64,000 nt of DNA from Adiantum capillus-veneris (GCA_014529385.2 CM043959.1:46641928-46705927), one strand, 5' to 3'; shown: positions 31,107 to 48,051, counted from the first letter of the stretch. Notes: a model not told the origin generated them from the letters alone. Translations and numbers: made by a program.

Positions 31107-31751
31107 TTAAGAAGGAGGCTAAGACACTGTCTTCAGAAAAAGGCCAGAGCTTTTGATGTCATGTGGCCAGTTCATTAGGGACACACTCCCCCATCATGTT
31201 CGCCATTTTACAACCTCGCCTTCACCCTTCTTCCTGCACCCTCGCCTTGCTTCTCGTCGCTTCTCTTCTTCTGCTTCTGAGTCGGGACCGGGGTCTGCCA
31301 CGAGGAGACCAAAATTGGACAGCTGATTAGAGGCCAAAAATTTAAAAACACAGGTTTCAGGGAAAGGAAAAACCCCTCACATTTGTGAAAATTCCCGTAG
31401 TTCCCTTACTGGCGTGTCCTATCAAGTCCAGCGAGGTTGGCAGTTGTAACAGATCTGGTCAGTGGTCTTGGCGTGTTGTACGCACACACTGTCGACTTGC
31501 AGGTGGAACAGAGAATAGAGCATTCCACATTGGTCGAGTTGACAGGCAAGTCAAGAAGCACCACTTCTTGTTATCTTGTTATCTGGGCACTGTTACCTCG
31601 ATTGGAACTTGCAAAACTTCGCTCATCAAGATGTCACAGCAATTGAACGCTTTGATGAGGATTGAATGCTTTTCCCTAATCAAGATGTCACTCAAACTAC
31701 TTTTCACAAATTTGAGGGGTATTTTGGCAATTTTTCCTAAGAGAACATATA

Positions 31752-31753
<2 letters not shown>

Positions 31754-31788
<35 letters not shown>
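31754..31788 (+). repeat. (CT)n microsatellite in unit 1
   Basis: A pure CT tract of about 35 bp. Confidence 0.95.
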
Positions 31789-31794
<6 letters not shown>

Positions 31795-32827
31795 TTGTAT
31801 CTAAACTAACATATTATGATGGAAGGGGGAGCCCTTTACACGTGTCAAAATCTGTGAGACATGAACATTCAAAAATTGAGAGAAGCTCCTGTGCACGCGA
31901 TAAAGAGGGGGAGAGAGAGAGAAAAAAAAAGAGAGGCCCGACCGTACTAGTTTACCTTAATTGTATAGGAGCATTTTCAAAACCCTTCAAAGGAGAGCTA
32001 TGCCACTTGGCAGCAGGTTATTGGCTCTCCACAAAAAGTCATAAAGGAGGCTAAGACCCTATCGTCAAAAAAAGGCCAGAGCTTTTTGAAATCCTTAATG
32101 TCTCTCCCTTCTTTCGAATAAGTCGTTCATTAGGGACACGCTTCCCCATCATGTTCAGCATTCTACAACCTCGCATTCACCCTTCTTCCTGCACCCTCGC
32201 CATGCTTCTCTTCTTCTTCTTCTTCTGCGTCGGGATCGAGGTCTGCCACTAGGAGGCCAAAATTAAAAGGTAGATTAGAGTCCAAAATTGAGAAGCAAAT
32301 TAGAGGCCAAAAATTTAAAAGCGCAGGTTTTAGGGCTTTAAGAAAAGGAGTAGATTACCAAAAAAACCATCACATTTGTGAAAATTCCCACAATATCCTT
32401 GCGATTTGCAAAATCCCTAGAACATCCCTCAAGTTTGCCCTTGCCCTTGAAGTTTGCCAATCTATCCCTCGCAATACCACCAAACATGGCAAAAATGGCC
32501 ATTTTTTCCAAGTTTCTATTCAAAGCTCTCGATTCTGTAGAGTTAACCATGTCAAAAGGCATATTTTGGTCTGTATTATAGACTCGAAAGATAAAATAGC
32601 CCAATATTAAACACATGCAAATGCTACCATTTTCCGATATGTAAGTGATTATCTTTGGCTAATAACTTTGCCAATATGTGATTATGCTTTTGTATATTAT
32701 CTTTACGTAATTTGGAGTAATTCCTTGCTAAAAACAACACAAGGGTATTTGGGGAATTTTGAAAATTACAAGGGTATTCTAGGAATTTTCACAAATTTGA
32801 GGTGTATTTTGATCATTTTTCCTAAGA

Positions 32828-32829
<2 letters not shown>

Positions 32830-32891
<62 letters not shown>
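32830..32891 (+). repeat. (CT)n microsatellite in unit 2
   Basis: A pure CT tract of about 62 bp at the equivalent position in the second unit, longer than in unit 1. Confidence 0.95.
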
Positions 32892-32895
<4 letters not shown>

Positions 32896-33010
32896 ATTGT
32901 TGTCAAAATAATATTTACCATAATTGTACAGGAGCATTTTCAAAACCCTTCGAAGGACAGTTATTCCACTTGGTAGCAGGCCATTGGCTCTCCACAAAAA
33001 GTCATAAAGT

Positions 33011-34171
<1,161 letters not shown>

Positions 34172-34176
34172 CTTGC

Positions 34177-34345
34177 TGTCAGGACAAGGGTCAAACCTAA
34201 GGACTAGGGTGGTCATGGACTCAGGCCAGGGGTCGGGCTAGACAGTGTGGACAGGGGATCCGTCTAGGGCAAGGGGCTAGGAGCCCGCCTATATTATGGG
34301 GGGTTGGGAGGAGGATCCTATGTCTAGCTTTCCCTAGTTCTTACA
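34177..34345 (+). repeat. 5' LTR of D
   Basis: TGTCAGGACAAGGG to GTTCTTACA, 169 bp, with CCTATATTATGG as a weak TATA-like element. Very similar to 42911-43079. Confidence 0.85.
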
Positions 34346-34346
34346 C

Positions 34347-34359
34347 TGGTATCAAAGCC
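34347..34359 (+). other. Primer-binding site of D
   Basis: TGGTATCAAAGCC one base after the LTR end, the initiator-Met site with one substitution (G to A). Confidence 0.75.
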
Positions 34360-34443
34360 ATCCGTTTTTAGCTTTTGCATGTGCATGAGGCGTGGAGGCG
34401 TGGGGAAGAACCCTACTCAGGCGGGCACGTCGAAGCTTAGCTC

Positions 34444-34998
34444 ATGGACAGAGCGGCGAGGGGGGAGAGAACGGAGACCACTGCCAAATACAACCACGCT
34501 GGGCTCATCTTGAGTGCGACACTGTGGGGAGCAAAACATGTCGCATTAGTGACCTTCGGGCGGCACCACAGCGCACTGCAATTCTCTGTTTCTCTCTCGC
34601 GCGGCAGTTGCTGCTCCATCGCCATGCTTGAGTCTTTGCTTTCACATATCAAGCGCCCAAAGGCCTTTGGCCTTAGGGCAAGGATTTTTTTACCACAAGG
34701 GCACGTGCCCACAGGCTTCTCGACTATATCCTCTATGGCTTGGGCTCGAGAGGTTTTGGCAAGGTATTGCAAGCCGCCTCTTGGCAATCTTGTAGCACAT
34801 CGTCAACAAGCTGATTTTCTGCAATGGGCAAGTTTTGGTGCCCTTTCAAAATCTTCAAGCATTACTACTTGGAAAGGGTACGACGGACAGCTTGTCGGAG
34901 TCCATGCCGGTTGTAATAGCCGGTTAACTGGACAACCACGGATCCAAGAACGCCTTGGGATTCGGGTTCAATTCTTTCCCACTTTAAGCACGACTTGA
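34444..34998 (+). other. 184-codon frame of unknown type in the D leader
   Basis: An uninterrupted plus frame follows the primer-binding site. It contains LESLLSHIKRPKAFGLRARI and YCKPPLGNLVAHRQQADFLQ but no motif I recognise as gag, protease or a host domain. A minus frame of 116 codons overlaps it. It may be a divergent gag N-terminus, captured DNA, or chance. A further short acidic frame (35084-35347) precedes element E. Confidence 0.3.
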
Positions 34999-35357
34999 TT
35001 TAACGGAAATTTTATATCTTTTATTACGGATCTACTTAGCGTGGTAAATACTACGGCTGCGAGCCTTTCTGCAATCCGAGGTATTGTTTTCTTTCTTGTT
35101 GGCACAACACGTTTTTGCCATGAATGCAGAAGTTGATGATCAACACATATTTGATTTTGAATACCTGGAATCGGCTCCACCTGTGGATGTCGTGGGGCCA
35201 GATACTCTCACGGAGGGTACCATCATGGCAACAGGGATGGATGATGCAAACCCAGGCGATCTATCTCTGTCTCCTCATTTATCAAACCCTCCTCCTCAGA
35301 GCGTGTTTGATATTCTAGAAGATGACAGTAACTTGCCCGATGCCTAGGAGTTTGTCA

Positions 35358-35547
35358 TGAAGGGGATCGGAGAGCACCATAGACGGAGAGTGAGAGAGAG
35401 AAGGAGACACACGACACACAGATATGGGTGGGGAGACTCAAAGAGTGAGCAGCCCCCTATACACTTATGCTATGTATAAGGTATACAAGTCAGTGGGCGC
35501 CCAGACTCTGGGCGGTCGGGCAAGGCATAGGCGCCTATACCCCAACA
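35358..35547 (-). repeat. 3' LTR of E
   Basis: Plus-strand TGAAGGGGATCGG to CTATACCCCAACA, 190 bp. On the minus strand AAGTGGGAGGT immediately precedes it as the polypurine tract (35548-35560). Confidence 0.85.
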
Positions 35548-35626
35548 ACCTCCCACTTAAAGGCAACTGTGCCTTTAAGCAAGAGAACCTAGTCTAAAGA
35601 CTACAAAAGGCGAGAGAAAACCTCTC

Positions 35627-36865
35627 TCAACCGATGCCCACTGGCTGGCTGTGATCGTGTGCATCCGGTTGTCCTGCTCTCGTGTAAGTCCATACACCAC
35701 CAGACGTACCGCACACGTACTGCAAGTATGTACGCAATACCTGCATATCTCCCTCGTGCACTATGCCATCATCAGTCAACAAACGACTGACAACCCCAAC
35801 TGCAAATGCTCCCACTGCAGCTGCAATATCCGGTCTCAAGATCAGCATCTCATACATGAGACCACCGAATGCCGATGCAATGCTAGCGGGCCCTGCTAGC
35901 TCTACGGAGCATGCATCAACATATATATCCCTAGCAATAGGCATCTCTGACTGACAAGGCGTGTCAGCCACATGCATCTCCTGACTGTCCGCAAAGGACG
36001 CATCAACCTGTCGTGCAACCTCAGAGCAAACCAGCTGCTCTAGGTATCTGTTGGAAGACATATCCTGCACAACTATATCCCCATGCTCACTGTCGAGCAT
36101 AGAAAGGAATGATTGCATAATCACTGACATCTCAGCCTCCTTTGCAATCATCCACTGCAAACATGACCACTCAATCTGTTGTGACTCACTAGAGCTTTCA
36201 TGCTCTAACTCCTTATGCATAGACTCTTGCACAACTTCTTCTTGTCGTGACTCACTAGAGCAAGACCGCTCTACCTGCCTATCCTGCATAGAAGTATCTT
36301 GCACAACTGACTCTCTGCTTTGCTCAGTCACTAGCAAAGCATGCATGTCTGACTCTGTCACCTCTCTGTGTGAGTGCTCAAGTCGTGCCCCAACTGTGTG
36401 CACAACGAGCTCACTACTCTGCACTCCATGCAAAGCACCCTGCAACCCATGAGCAAAAGAGACTGTCCTCGTCTCTCGCTCTCTGCATGGCTGCAACAAG
36501 ATTGAGACTCGACCATCTCGCACCAATACTACGTACAATGGGTACCATGTGCCAACTCTAGCACCTCTCGCAATCACTAGCAAACCCAAATGCAACGCAA
36601 AAGATCGCTCAAGCAGCGATACCCGACATCCACTATCCTTGAGCTGACCAACGGAGATCAAACTCATCATCAAATCTGGCACATGACGCACATCTCTGAG
36701 CACGTACGATGCACCGCTCGGTAATGACAGTCTCACATCTCTTGAACCAGCAATCTCATGCAGTGACCCATCTGCCAATCGCACACTACCATGCACTCTG
36801 CTAGAATAGCTACTGAACCAGTCACGATACGGAGTGACATAAAAAGTAGCATTCATGTCTAGCAC
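35627..36865 (-). CDS. E fused protease-like / reverse-transcriptase-tail ORF
   Basis: A 412-codon intact frame. The N-terminus matches the copia protease region: MLDMNATFYVTPYRDWFSSY, then GSVRLADGS and LRDVRHVPDLMMSLISVGQL. The active-site motif reads LDMNAT where the family has LDSGAT, so catalysis is doubtful. A long Ser/Glu/Gln-rich middle follows (ESVVQDTSMQDRQVERS and similar repeats). The C-terminus resembles the end of copia reverse transcriptase and the approach to RNase H: FGGLMYEMLILRPDIAAAVG, VGVVSRLL, YLQYVCGTSGGVWTY. Integrase and the catalytic reverse transcriptase are absent. The frame is open despite these losses, suggesting a stable derivative. Confidence 0.6.
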   Translation of the reverse strand: MLDMNATFYVTPYRDWFSSYSSRVHGSVRLADGSLHEIAGSRDVRLSLPSGASYVLRDVRHVPDLMMSLISVGQLKDSGCRVSLLERSFALHLGLLVIARGARVGTWYPLYVVLVRDGRVSILLQPCRERETRTVSFAHGLQGALHGVQSSELVVHTVGARLEHSHREVTESDMHALLVTEQSRESVVQDTSMQDRQVERSCSSESRQEEVVQESMHKELEHESSSESQQIEWSCLQWMIAKEAEMSVIMQSFLSMLDSEHGDIVVQDMSSNRYLEQLVCSEVARQVDASFADSQEMHVADTPCQSEMPIARDIYVDACSVELAGPASIASAFGGLMYEMLILRPDIAAAVGAFAVGVVSRLLTDDGIVHEGDMQVLRTYLQYVCGTSGGVWTYTRAGQPDAHDHSQPVGIG

Positions 36866-37018
36866 CCACTACAAAAGAAGTGCACAATCCTCAGATGTTA
36901 AAAAATCAGGAGTAATACAGGAAGCAAATGTGACCTCGCTGTCACTAGGTACTCAGACTCTGTATCTGATCCTGCAACTGTCAAGTCAACGGAGCCTATA
37001 GCATCTACTGCATCCTTG

Positions 37019-37464
37019 AGACTAGCATGTCTCCTGTGCTGTCTCATACGACGAAAGCATCATCGTCTAATGTGCCCTGAACGACCACAATGCCAACACG
37101 TAACCCGTTGGCCCATATGTGAATGCCGTTGTCTCACAAGAGTCTCAGATGACTCAGATCTATCATACATCTCATGCAATCTCTGCCAACATGCTCTCGT
37201 AGTCGTCTCATACATAACAAGAGCAAATATAGACTTCGCAAGGTGCAAACATATCGTAGATAATGCCATCTCATCTAGCTCCTGCCACTGATTGTCAGAC
37301 AAGCATGAAGGTCTACCTGCATCACCATTCAATGGTCCATGCAACCCTCGCCGTGTCAATGCATCAAGCATACACTCTCTCCATGTTGCAAAGTCTGACC
37401 CATCAAACATGCTCATTTCGGAGAGATCATAATCTGAGCGATCACCTGTCTCTGCCATGAGCAC
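37019..37464 (-). pseudogene. E gag (copia type)
   Basis: The frame starts MLMAETGDRSDYDLSEMSMF, with FDGSDFATWRECMLDAL, typical of UBN2-type copia gag, then LALVMYET-like and LHEMYDRSESSE segments, and reaches the zinc knuckle CWHCGRSGHIRR. A TGA falls inside the knuckle, just before its last Cys, so the frame stops at 37060. The strand then continues in frame toward 37019. The break separates gag from the downstream fused frame. Confidence 0.65.
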
Positions 37465-38938
37465 AATGTAGCAAACTAGAAAGCAAAATCAATGTCTCAG
37501 CACCTGCCAACTGTCCAAGAATATGGCAAAGTCATGATGCAAAATCTGTGAGACAATCTGTGAGCATAAAGCTCCCACAAATGGCAATGATGCAAATCCC
37601 AAATGCCAAGTGTACGGTAGAGTAAACCAAGCTTCTGTATGGCTGTAAAATATGGCTGCAAATCAGCCCCAAGATCAGCTCTTAAACAACTGCATAAACA
37701 AGTCACAAACGTGTCCCAGATCAGCCTACAACTGAGCCATACATGGACACCTGCAAAGAGGGAACAATGGCTGAAAATTCAGCACCCAAATAGGTCCTCA
37801 AACCTGCCTGTAAACTTGTAAACCTGTAGTAGCTGAAACCTGCTGAAAAACCTCAATCCATTAGTGCTCGAATCCGGCTACCTAGCTCGTAGCCACACAA
37901 GCATACATCACAATATTCACTCTTGTGAGTGTGCCAAGATAACTGTACGCCTGTCAAATCGTGAGCTAATCACCAAGCCCACACTGTGCGGTATCGATGC
38001 ATACACACGCACAAATCTCCCACCTGCATAGAATACCGCATGCAAATGATGAGTGCAACCCGCAATCTCTACCTAGATCGCATAAATGATGCGCATAAAA
38101 CTCTTGGGAAAATTTCGCCAGAGTTTCAACGCACAATGGCTATCAACACAAAATAACCAATGTCCTGCAAGCTCAATACCCGCTCAAAGACCATGTATGC
38201 AAGCCACAACACTGCAGAAGAACCACTCAACTACAACAACTGGCAATACCTGTGGGAGTACTAGACTCAACCTGTACCTGGGAGTCAAACCCGATCTTGT
38301 AACACCTGCAAATGTGCCTGCTACCTTCAGTGTGCACGGGTAAGCTATCTACAACAAAGAAAACAACAGAGCCCAAAACTGCTGTCCTGAAAAACAATCT
38401 CTGTGTTTTTAATTTCAGACCCACCTGCACTCCGAATTAGAAAATGATTCCTTCTACAAAGTTGTAGATCTTGAAGCCATATCCATTTTGAACCAAAAAG
38501 TTTTGGAATCGGAGCTTTGTAGCTCAAGTTATGAGCAAAACAGTAGACTGCTGTCAAACTACCAAAAACTGAACGACTTTCTTCTGTGCTTCTTTGAGCT
38601 CATAGAAAGGCTCAAACTCACTTCTCACCTCTATGCGTGAGCTGAATGCATCAATCTCACAATGCTTCCATGTTTATGGAAGCTCCAAACTCCAGTCTGT
38701 CTCGTTGATGTAGCCGTTGCAAAGCTTGCCGAGAAGAGGGAAAATGTTGTACACATTGGGCTGATCTGTAGAGGAACTGTGGACTGATCTGTGAGCACTA
38801 GGAAGCTCCTGAGAGCTCTCCTGCAAGCCTCTGTATGGCTGCCCACAAGCCTCCTCTATTTCTTTGCTCAGATCTGTGACCTCTCCGCCATAGCCGACGA
38901 GTTCATCACGAAGCTGTCCATCTACGTTCTCACACTTG
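37465..38938 (-). other. E leader
   Basis: About 1.5 kb between the primer-binding site and gag with no convincing frame. It is unusually long for a copia leader and has repeated short CAAACCTG/CAACTG-like motifs. Confidence 0.45.
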
Positions 38939-38940
38939 TC

Positions 38941-38954
38941 GCTCTGATACCAAT
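38941..38954 (-). other. Primer-binding site of E
   Basis: The minus strand reads TTGGTATCAGAGC right after the LTR end CCCTTCA. Confidence 0.85.
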
Positions 38955-39144
38955 TGAAGGGGATCGGAGAGCACCACAGACGGAGAGTGAGAGAGAGAAG
39001 GAGACACACGACACACGGATATGGGTGGGGAGACTCAAAGAGTGAGCAGCCCCCTATACACTTATGCTATGTATAAGGTATACAAGTCAGTGGGCGCCCA
39101 GAGTCTGGGCGGCCGGGCAAGGCACAAGCGCCTATACCCCAACA
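38955..39144 (-). repeat. 5' LTR of E
   Basis: 190 bp, differing from the 3' LTR by only a handful of substitutions. Confidence 0.85.
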
Positions 39145-39149
39145 TGTCA

Positions 39150-42100
39150 CTCGACAAGACTGGCAAACTTTTGATGCCTGATTTTGCAAGCTAGCTGTAA
39201 GGGTCCAAATATTGGCTACGCACTCACACAATTAATTTACAAAATGCTACCAAAATCAGCTTCCCACTTGCCAGCAACCCAAGGGGTTGTCAATCCACCA
39301 GTTATGACCAAAGAGGTCCAACATGTCCAAAATAATTGGATTGTAGGAACAAATCTGGTCATGACCAACGTGGTCAGGAAGCGACTATCACAATCCGACT
39401 TTCAACGTGCAAAAAATAAAAAATTATGCTTTATTTGCTTAGGAACGCATCAAAAAAAGCAGTTGGCGATTCGACATAAACTCCAGTTTTGGTGCAAGGC
39501 ACAATAGTTATAAACATAAACTCCAGTTTTGGTGTAGGGCACAGTAGTTATATGTCTTCATACGTGCATGTGGCTTTTCAGAGTATTGTCCATTTTTTGG
39601 CATTGGGTAGTGTTATACACCAATTTCTTTTTTGAAATAATCATTTTTGGTACGACCAATTTCATCATCTCGGCATCTACGATCTGCCGACAAAATTATA
39701 AGATGCATACAATATCTGTGCAATAGGGTATACGTGTCACAATATGATTTTTTGTGAACCGCCAAATGCTTAACCAATTTCACATGCAACACAGTTTCTA
39801 AATCATGTTACCATTGACTTGGCGCCAAGAGCAGTGGCAACCAAGTTTAGGGCATCTACATTAATCAGGACCTCATTTCACCGACTCACTACCAGTCTAG
39901 TCAGTGCAAGAAATTTATTTCATCGAATCACTACCAGTCCAATCGGTGCAAGGCATTTCTGGTATTAACTTTTACGGTAGCCACGGGCTTCCACTTTTGT
40001 ATGCAAGGCATGCTACCCAGGTGGTATACAGTATGCTCTCACACAGCCACTCTGTCAAGGACAATGTAGTTATGAATCATTTTGGATTGTTTAGGTTGCG
40101 ATCCAAACACAACACCACTAAAAAGAACCTAAAACTTGGACTTAATTCAAAGGCAACGTGCTATCATTAAGTCACACTGGTGTCGTCACAACCACATACT
40201 AGATAGGAGTCAGCCTGCGCCAAAGTGCTCTCACTCTCAGCTAGTAAATGGTCAAGACGCCACTCCAATTTGTCTTCATTGGTTTCTCAATTGAACACTC
40301 ATTTGTTATTTGCATAACGGCTATGAGCCACACAGGCTAAGAGCCATTGTCAAACCTAGGGTAAGACCCAATGGTATTTCTTGGGTGATTGTTCTCTAGC
40401 TTGAATAGCAGATCTACCCCTTGGAGTTCCCATTGATGTTACTGGCCAAGCAAGAGTCTTTCCATTACAGATCTTTTGGGTATTTCGTAGGCAATACATG
40501 TTTTGATGCGACGATGGCCTTGAGTTTCGGTTGAATAGGCAGATCTATAAAACGACGTATAGATGCAACAATCATTTTAGACAGCATGGTCATTTGTATG
40601 AGCTTGGTATTTCACTTGTGTGGATCTCCTGCTCTCTCTATAGCACTACGAGTGTCTATAGCAACACAAGTTTTGGGGTAAGACCCGAGAGCACAGTTTT
40701 GGGGTCAGACCCGGGGGATGATTGCTAAATCACCCCCTAGTCATGGAGGATCACAGTTTGATCTATTCTCTTTATACTTTCAAGGAAAGAAGCCCGCAAC
40801 ATACCATGCGGTAGCAGATGAATTCAACTTCTCCAGTTTATTCCAATCATTCTATACACAGTTGACTACGTTGGTGACTGTTACCTGCTAGTTGACGAGT
40901 TTCTACAAAGAGTCTTACCAAGGGGTTTGACTACGTAGATTCTAATCCAAGGGCTTGGATTGCAAAGGCAACACCCACGGTTCCCAATGCAATGCTGTTT
41001 GTTTTTTCAGGTAGGGGACGTGCTCCTCTCCATTTGAATACGGGTAAGTGAACATTACGTTCAAATCTCTAGGTACGCATCTATTGATTTGGTTTTAGTA
41101 TGTATTTCTTGGTTTTGTTTTCAAGTCGTTTAAATACTCTTGAATATTCCAGAGCCATGCCAAGGGCATGTTGGAACAAAGTATTTTGGGCCGTACTGTC
41201 CACTATACTTTATGTTGTTATGAACCCACTTGTCGGGTTCGATTTGGCACATGTTATCACATGGGATACAACATGGTCTAGGAACTCAAGGAGTTCGGTT
41301 TAGCCAGTGTGGAGCAATGATAATGAGGGTCCCTCTCACTCGCGTCGCGGAGAGTTCATAGTTTCCTCCACCCATAAGTAAAATTTGTGCTTGATGGATG
41401 TCGCTTTCTCTGTCATCCTTATTTGAGACAAATTCCACATGTGGTGAATATGAGTCTCTGGGACTGACACTGATGCCTAATTCCTAATGATGTGTCGCGA
41501 CGAAGTCCCTACGTGCTGGTCGCATTTGTTCATTCGACCATTCGGAGCAACCGTATCAGGAACAATTTTAGTGGCCAGAAATTATCAGGTACTCAGTACA
41601 AACTTGTTCCAAGTACAAGTGCTGTGAAACCACCTTAACGGAGGTTTGTTTTTACATATAGCCAAATATGCTATGTTCATGAGAATGTCTCATAGTTGAT
41701 ACCTAGGTGTGACTGGGTTGTCACATTTTGTTATGGTGCAACTTTTGTCGCAAGGCTTTACCGAATGCGCCGTGGAAAGTCTCGTCATGGAATTGCGGTT
41801 TGAATAAGTTTGTGTTAAATGCATGCACACTAGGTGTTATGGGCCCTAGTGCTTAACACTGACTTATTTGGAGCGGCATGCAAATTCATGGACTTTATTC
41901 TTTCTGCACCTTGTTTGTATTACAAGTGTAATCTCTACTACAGCTTTATGATGAGTTTACACCCTGCCATACAAGGAATACGCTCCGGATGGGTGTCTGT
42001 GGTTGGATGGTCTAAACCCTATAAGATTCTCCAGTCCAACCCGCTTTCAACCTAGTTGGTTGTCTCCACTCCATCTCAAATATATGGCTGGATACTCAAT

Positions 42101-42910
42101 GATTGAGTTCTCATTTATCGACAGTTGTGGAAGACTGTCTGTAAGTGGTTGGGGAAAAGCACCTCACTCTTACTGTTGCTATTCATCTCGTGTTGGATGG
42201 GTAGCATACAAGTATTTCTTTTGCTAAAGGATCTGCTAAGAGCATACATTAGCACAACACATTTCTGAATAGGTGATTTTCTCCCTATTCTAAAATTTGC
42301 TTAAGTAAGGTTTTCAACTTTGAACACCTGTTGTGGTGGGGTTGGATATTGTTTCAATAGTTTCATAAGTCAAGGACTTACCAGGTGTGTTGACAAAGTA
42401 TGTTGGAAAGTAACCTTCATTAGGGATGAACATGTAGTTCTTTGTGCTCCAAACTATTCAGAAGTTTGACAAGAGGACACTCCCTATTCTATCCCTCAGT
42501 AGCTATGAACTTTTCAAGATACTCACTCAAGTAGGAAATCTAGCTCACAACTGCATGGAAAGTTACGCCAAGGTTTTCTTGCATTATTCTAGTACCTTCA
42601 GAAGATCTGAAAACTGGTTATGCCTTTGGATAACTCTTAGTTGTGGTTACTCCTTTCAAGTACTCAAGTAAGTTACAAATTGAATTACCAATTTGATACA
42701 AGTGGTTGCAAAAGGACAACAATGTTGAAAATCAAGATATTGCTCTTGGTTTCATTGAACCTCCTCACTGCACCAATTATCGGACATACAGACAACTAGC
42801 CCACGTCTTGCCCACGTATGGGACGTCAATAAGGAAAACTTCAGTATTCTTAAGAAGATATTACTACTTGTGTTTTCAAGGACGAAAACTCTTCCTTAAG
42901 GGGGGAGTAA
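39150..42910 (+). pseudogene. D internal region, decayed coding DNA
   Basis: A 107-codon frame (39184-39507) ends with RLSQSDFQRAKNKKLCFICLGTHQKKQ-like residues, an imperfect zinc-knuckle remnant. The rest holds many stops. The last about 300 bp (42600-42910) are homologous to 50469-50754 in D2, and encode in one frame DENSSLRG just before the LTR. A purine tract (AAGGGGGGAGTAA, 42898-42910) precedes the 3' LTR. No reverse transcriptase or integrase motif can be read with confidence. Confidence 0.5.
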
Positions 42911-43079
42911 TGTCAGGACAAGGGTCAAACCTAAGGACTAGGGTGGTCATGGACTCCCGCCAGGGGCCGAGCTAGACAGTGTGGACAGGGGATCTGTCTA
43001 GGGCAAGGGGCTAGGAGAGTGCCTATATTATGGGGGGGTGGGAGGAGGATCCTATGTCTAGCTTTCCATAGTTCTTACA
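42911..43079 (+). repeat. 3' LTR of D
   Basis: 169 bp, matching the 5' LTR except for a few substitutions. Confidence 0.85.
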
Positions 43080-43084
43080 CTTGC

Positions 43085-43990
<906 letters not shown>

Positions 43991-44275
43991 TTTTGACTAG
44001 GGGGCCAAAGCATGTATTGGTGATCCAAAAAGTGGTGTTTTGGACACTACTTTGATAGCAACTTACGCATTCCAATTTCATGTGTCCCGTATGAACATAC
44101 CAACCATGTTGTATATCATTGGAAAGCTTTTGACAAGGAGAATCCAAAATTGCAATGTTCTCAAAATTTTGAAAAGATTTGCAAAAATTTTATTGTGTCC
44201 TACTTTTTGCTAAGCCAACCACCAAAAAGTGAAATAGTGGTACCACCAATACATGCTTTCACCCTAGGGTCAAAA
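43991..44275. mobile_element. MITE-like inverted-repeat element
   Basis: The ends are inverted copies of each other: the left reads TTTTGACTAGGGGGCCAAAG and CATGTATTGGTG; the reverse complement of the right reads TTTTGACCCTAGGGTGAAAG and CATGTATTGGTG. Arms of about 40 bp match with a few indels. The 285-bp length, AT-rich interior and lack of coding DNA fit a miniature inverted-repeat transposable element. A target-site duplication is not obvious. Confidence 0.55.
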
Positions 44276-47581
<3,306 letters not shown>

Positions 47582-47966
47582 ATTTTAAATGTCAAGTTTG
47601 AATTTAGACTATTGTACATGAATTAACCTTTATTACTGCCGATTTGCGTAGGGTTACTAACTTATCGTTCAAACTGTGGAAGCCCGGTCTTCTGCACTTT
47701 TGCACCATGCATGCACCTCTGCGTGGTGTGCATCAGCACTGATCCTTGAAGCAACATTCAAGAAACTTGCACCAAGCATCCAAGTATGCACCAAGCATGT
47801 AACACTTTGAATCCAGGCAGATTGACATGGGTACTTGGAAGATGGGAATCTAAGAAGCTCAACTCCAGCTTTGAGGCACCCATTTAGCAAGTAAGCTTCC
47901 TTCTTTAGCCTTTCAATTTCTTTTCTATTGAATAGAGTCCTCAGTGCAACCCCTCAATGTTCCGAG

Positions 47967-47969
<3 letters not shown>

Positions 47970-48051
<82 letters not shown>
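47970..48051 (+). repeat. (GA)n microsatellite
   Basis: A pure GA tract of about 82 bp. Confidence 0.95.

Larger units (their letters stand above)
31107..33010 (+). repeat. Tandem duplication of about 950 bp
   Basis: Two units (about 31107-32041 and 32042-33010) share the order: AAGGAGGCTAAGAC, AAAAGGCCAGAGCTTTT, TTCATTAGGGACAC, CTTCACCC/ATTCACCCTTCTTCC, a CT tract, then TTGTA(T/C)AGGAGCATTTTC and GGCTCTCCACAAAAAGTCA. Middle portions differ by substitution and indel, so the duplication is old or the units diverged before joining. No gene is evident in either unit. Confidence 0.7.
35358..39144 (-). mobile_element. Element E, 3.8-kb non-autonomous Ty1/copia derivative
   Basis: TGTCA flanks both ends (35353-35357 and 39145-39149). 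The 190-bp LTRs are nearly identical. A binding site TTGGTATCAGAGC lies on the minus strand next to the right LTR and a purine tract next to the left. It encodes a copia gag and one long fused frame but lacks integrase and most of reverse transcriptase. It appears to be a young insertion into D. Confidence 0.85.
34177..43079 (+). mobile_element. Element D, decayed LTR retrotransposon hosting E
   Basis: CTTGC flanks both ends (34172-34176 and 43080-43084). Short LTRs (169 bp) start TGTCAGGACAAGGG and end CTTACA. A tRNA-Met binding site follows the first LTR and a purine tract precedes the second. Internal coding capacity is degraded. A zinc-knuckle-like remnant lies near 39430, and the plus strand just before the 3' LTR encodes DENSSLRG, a common ending of gypsy polyproteins. 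It is most likely a gypsy relic. Confidence 0.8.
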
